A stretch of 7,875 bases of DNA, taken from NCBI GenBank assembly GCA_017615375.1, contig JAGAAH010000189.1, positions 1-7,875 on the forward strand, in the 5' to 3' direction. Under the pieces are notes generated by a model. That model did no database searches. It saw nothing but the letters and a program-made list of their open reading frames with translations, and was not told the DNA's origin. Within the stretch, counting starts at the first letter, position 1; each line of letters starts with the position of its first letter. Position numbers and translations under genes: made by a program. The DNA is from Lachnospiraceae bacterium. Its GTDB lineage: Bacteria > Bacillota > Clostridia > Lachnospirales > Lachnospiraceae. Shown piece by piece: positions 6,270 to 7,875 of the stretch.

Positions 6270-7655
6270 ATGCTTAAAAAGAAAAAAGAAGAAGGTTTTA
6301 AGATAATAATAGTCGGCTGCGGTAAAGTAGGTGTAACCCTTGTCGATCAGTTAAGCAAGGAAGGCCACGATATAACCGTAATAGATAAAGATGCTTCAAT
6401 TGTAAATGATGTTGCAAGCGCCTATGACGTTATGGGATATGCCGGTAACGGTGCCAGCCTTATGACCTTGATGGAAGCAGGCGTTAACAACGCCGATCTT
6501 CTCATTGCGGTTACCACTTCGGATGAACTTAATCTGCTTTGCTGTACACTTGCCAAGCAGGTAGGTAACTGTGCAACAATCGCCCGCGTCAGAACGCCTG
6601 ACTACAGTAAAGAGACCAACTACTTACGTGAAAAGCTCGGACTTGCAATGATTATCAATCCGGAACTTGAAGCAGCTTTAGAAACCGCCGCAATCCTTGC
6701 TCTTCCGACAGCTCTTGAAGTCAATGCTTTTGCACACGGACAGGCAACACTCGTTAAATTCCGCCTTCCGGAAGATAGTAGCATCGCCGGACACACAATT
6801 GCGCAGGTAGGCCAATCATTAAAGTCAAACATCCTTTTCTGTGCTATAGAGCGCGATAAAGAAGTATACATTCCGTCAGGTAATTTTACGCTTCAAGCAG
6901 GCGACGTAATTTCATACGTATCAAACCGTCGTAATGCATCCACTTTCTTAACGGAAATCGGATATAAGTCCAATAAAGTTAAGGACACCATGATTATCGG
7001 CGGCGGTAAAGGCGCATATTACCTGGCTGAGCAGTTAATCTCAATGGGTATTAGAGTTAAAATCATAGAGACCGACAAGGCTAGATGTGAGGAATTAAGT
7101 CTCCTTCTTCCTAAGGCAATCATAATTAACGGTGACGGTATCGACCAGGAACTTCTTCGTGCCGAAGGAATCCAGACGGTTGAAGCTTTTGTCCCGTTAA
7201 CCGGTATTGACGAAGTTAACGTACTTCTGACATTGCATGCAAAGAACGTATCCAATGCCAAAGTCATAACCAAGATTAACAAGATTAATTACAACGGCGT
7301 TCTCGACAGCCTCGACTTAGGCTCCGTTATCTATCCTAAGTTCATTACATCGGAAGCCATAGTCGCTTACGTACGAGCTCGTCAAAATTCCGGTAAATCA
7401 AGCAATATTGAGACTCTGTATCATATGTTTGATTCAAGAGTTGAAGCTATAGAATTTAAGGTTGATGCAGAATCCAACATAACCGGCACCAAGTTAAAAG
7501 ATCTTAAAACCAAGCCGGATGTATTGGTTTCTTTCATAAGCCGTAAAGGACGCATCATCATCCCTACAGGTTCCGACACAATCGAAAAGGGTGATACGGT
7601 AATGATTGTTACCAAAAATACCGGATATACAGATATCCAGGATATTCTTAACTAG
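6270..7655 (+). CDS. trkA: Trk system potassium uptake regulatory protein TrkA
   Basis: TrkA (461 aa) is the peripheral cytoplasmic subunit that gates the TrkH potassium channel in response to bound nucleotides. The full-length double form is present: RCK-N1 about 10-135, RCK-C1 about 158-232, RCK-N2 about 238-360, RCK-C2 about 385-460. N1 has the Rossmann motif GCGKVG (16-21), the acidic end of strand 2 (VIDKD, 37-41) and NADLLIAVTTSDE (74-86). N2 has GGGKGAYYLA (244-253), where the third Gly of GxGxxG is Ala249, and ETDK (267-270). Both C domains show the usual R-x-x-x-x-x-I-P-x-G and GD pattern (195-212 and 425-442). A lysine-rich start (MLKKKK) precedes strand 1. AAGGAG ten bases upstream supports the ATG. 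It is followed after 22 bases by trkH, and diverges from the importer operon. Confidence 0.95.
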   Translation: MLKKKKEEGFKIIIVGCGKVGVTLVDQLSKEGHDITVIDKDASIVNDVASAYDVMGYAGNGASLMTLMEAGVNNADLLIAVTTSDELNLLCCTLAKQVGNCATIARVRTPDYSKETNYLREKLGLAMIINPELEAALETAAILALPTALEVNAFAHGQATLVKFRLPEDSSIAGHTIAQVGQSLKSNILFCAIERDKEVYIPSGNFTLQAGDVISYVSNRRNASTFLTEIGYKSNKVKDTMIIGGGKGAYYLAEQLISMGIRVKIIETDKARCEELSLLLPKAIIINGDGIDQELLRAEGIQTVEAFVPLTGIDEVNVLLTLHAKNVSNAKVITKINKINYNGVLDSLDLGSVIYPKFITSEAIVAYVRARQNSGKSSNIETLYHMFDSRVEAIEFKVDAESNITGTKLKDLKTKPDVLVSFISRKGRIIIPTGSDTIEKGDTVMIVTKNTGYTDIQDILN

Positions 7656-7677
7656 TCAAAGGAGCTATTTTTATATA

Positions 7678-7875
7678 ATGAACACTAAAGTTATAAGATA
7701 TGTATTCGGCAAAGTCCTTTTGATAGAAGGCGCGCTCCTTCTTCTGCCGATACTTACCGCACTTATATATCACGAAAAAGAAGGCTTTATGTATCTTTAC
7801 GTTGCATTGGGCGCTGCTTTCATCGGACTTCTGTTTTCATTAAAGAAGCCCGATGACTACGTATTCTTCTTCAAA
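7678..7875 (+). CDS. trkH: Trk/Ktr potassium uptake channel subunit, N-terminal fragment (TrkH-like)
   Basis: The first 66 codons are present and the frame is open to the right edge. Two hydrophobic helices are visible: residues 9-31 (VFGKVLLIEGALLLLPILTA begins it) and 38-55, followed by KKPDDY and an aromatic run. The pattern V-x-x-G-x-x-L-x-x-E-x-x-L-x-x-P, with a short charged loop (YHEKEG), is the usual start of TrkH/KtrB membrane subunits, which form the potassium-conducting pore. Placement 22 bases after trkA supports this strongly. The ribosome site AAAGGAG (7658-7664) is 13 bases from the ATG, longer than ideal, but no better in-frame start exists. TrkH versus KtrB cannot be told from this part. 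Confidence 0.85.
   Translation, partial: MNTKVIRYVFGKVLLIEGALLLLPILTALIYHEKEGFMYLYVALGAAFIGLLFSLKKPDDYVFFFK

Noticed and set aside
6810..6890. c-di-AMP binding motif in the first RCK-C domain of TrkA
   Set aside because: The Asp and Arg of the KtrA-type motif are absent in residues 175-195, so there is no sequence support for that ligand.

Overview
The window looks like ordinary chromosomal DNA from a Gram-positive, Clostridia-type bacterium, most likely a member of the Lachnospiraceae. This rests on the moderately AT-rich composition, strong GGAGG-type ribosome sites, a lipoprotein-type binding protein, and a FolD of the divergent type I associate with that family. The taxonomic call is inference, not a search result.

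Layout. The left 6 kb is read on the minus strand and the right 1.6 kb on the plus strand, from a shared AT-rich spacer at 6028-6269. In minus-strand transcription order there is a nucleoside-type ABC importer: a double ATPase (6027-4489), two permeases (4492-3374 and 3374-2433) and a BMP-family substrate-binding lipoprotein (2321-1152). It closes with a clear intrinsic terminator at 1101-1130. Next come folD (1035-181), a folate C1 enzyme, and the first codons of a murA-like gene (99-1) that runs off the left edge. On the plus strand, trkA (6270-7655) and the start of trkH (from 7678) form a potassium-uptake pair.

How the genes work together. The binding lipoprotein should capture a nucleoside outside the membrane, the two permeases form the channel and the ATPase drives import. 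The first three genes overlap by 1-4 bases and are surely co-translated. The binding protein sits last, after a 111-base gap holding a small hairpin, and has a codon choice typical of strongly expressed genes. TrkA is the nucleotide-sensing cytoplasmic regulator of the TrkH potassium channel.

The most notable point is FolD. It keeps the conserved Tyr but has Ala where the cyclohydrolase lysine should be and Phe where the partner glutamine should be. It may therefore be a dehydrogenase without cyclohydrolase activity. I see no mobile element, CRISPR array, RNA gene, riboswitch or obviously new system here.
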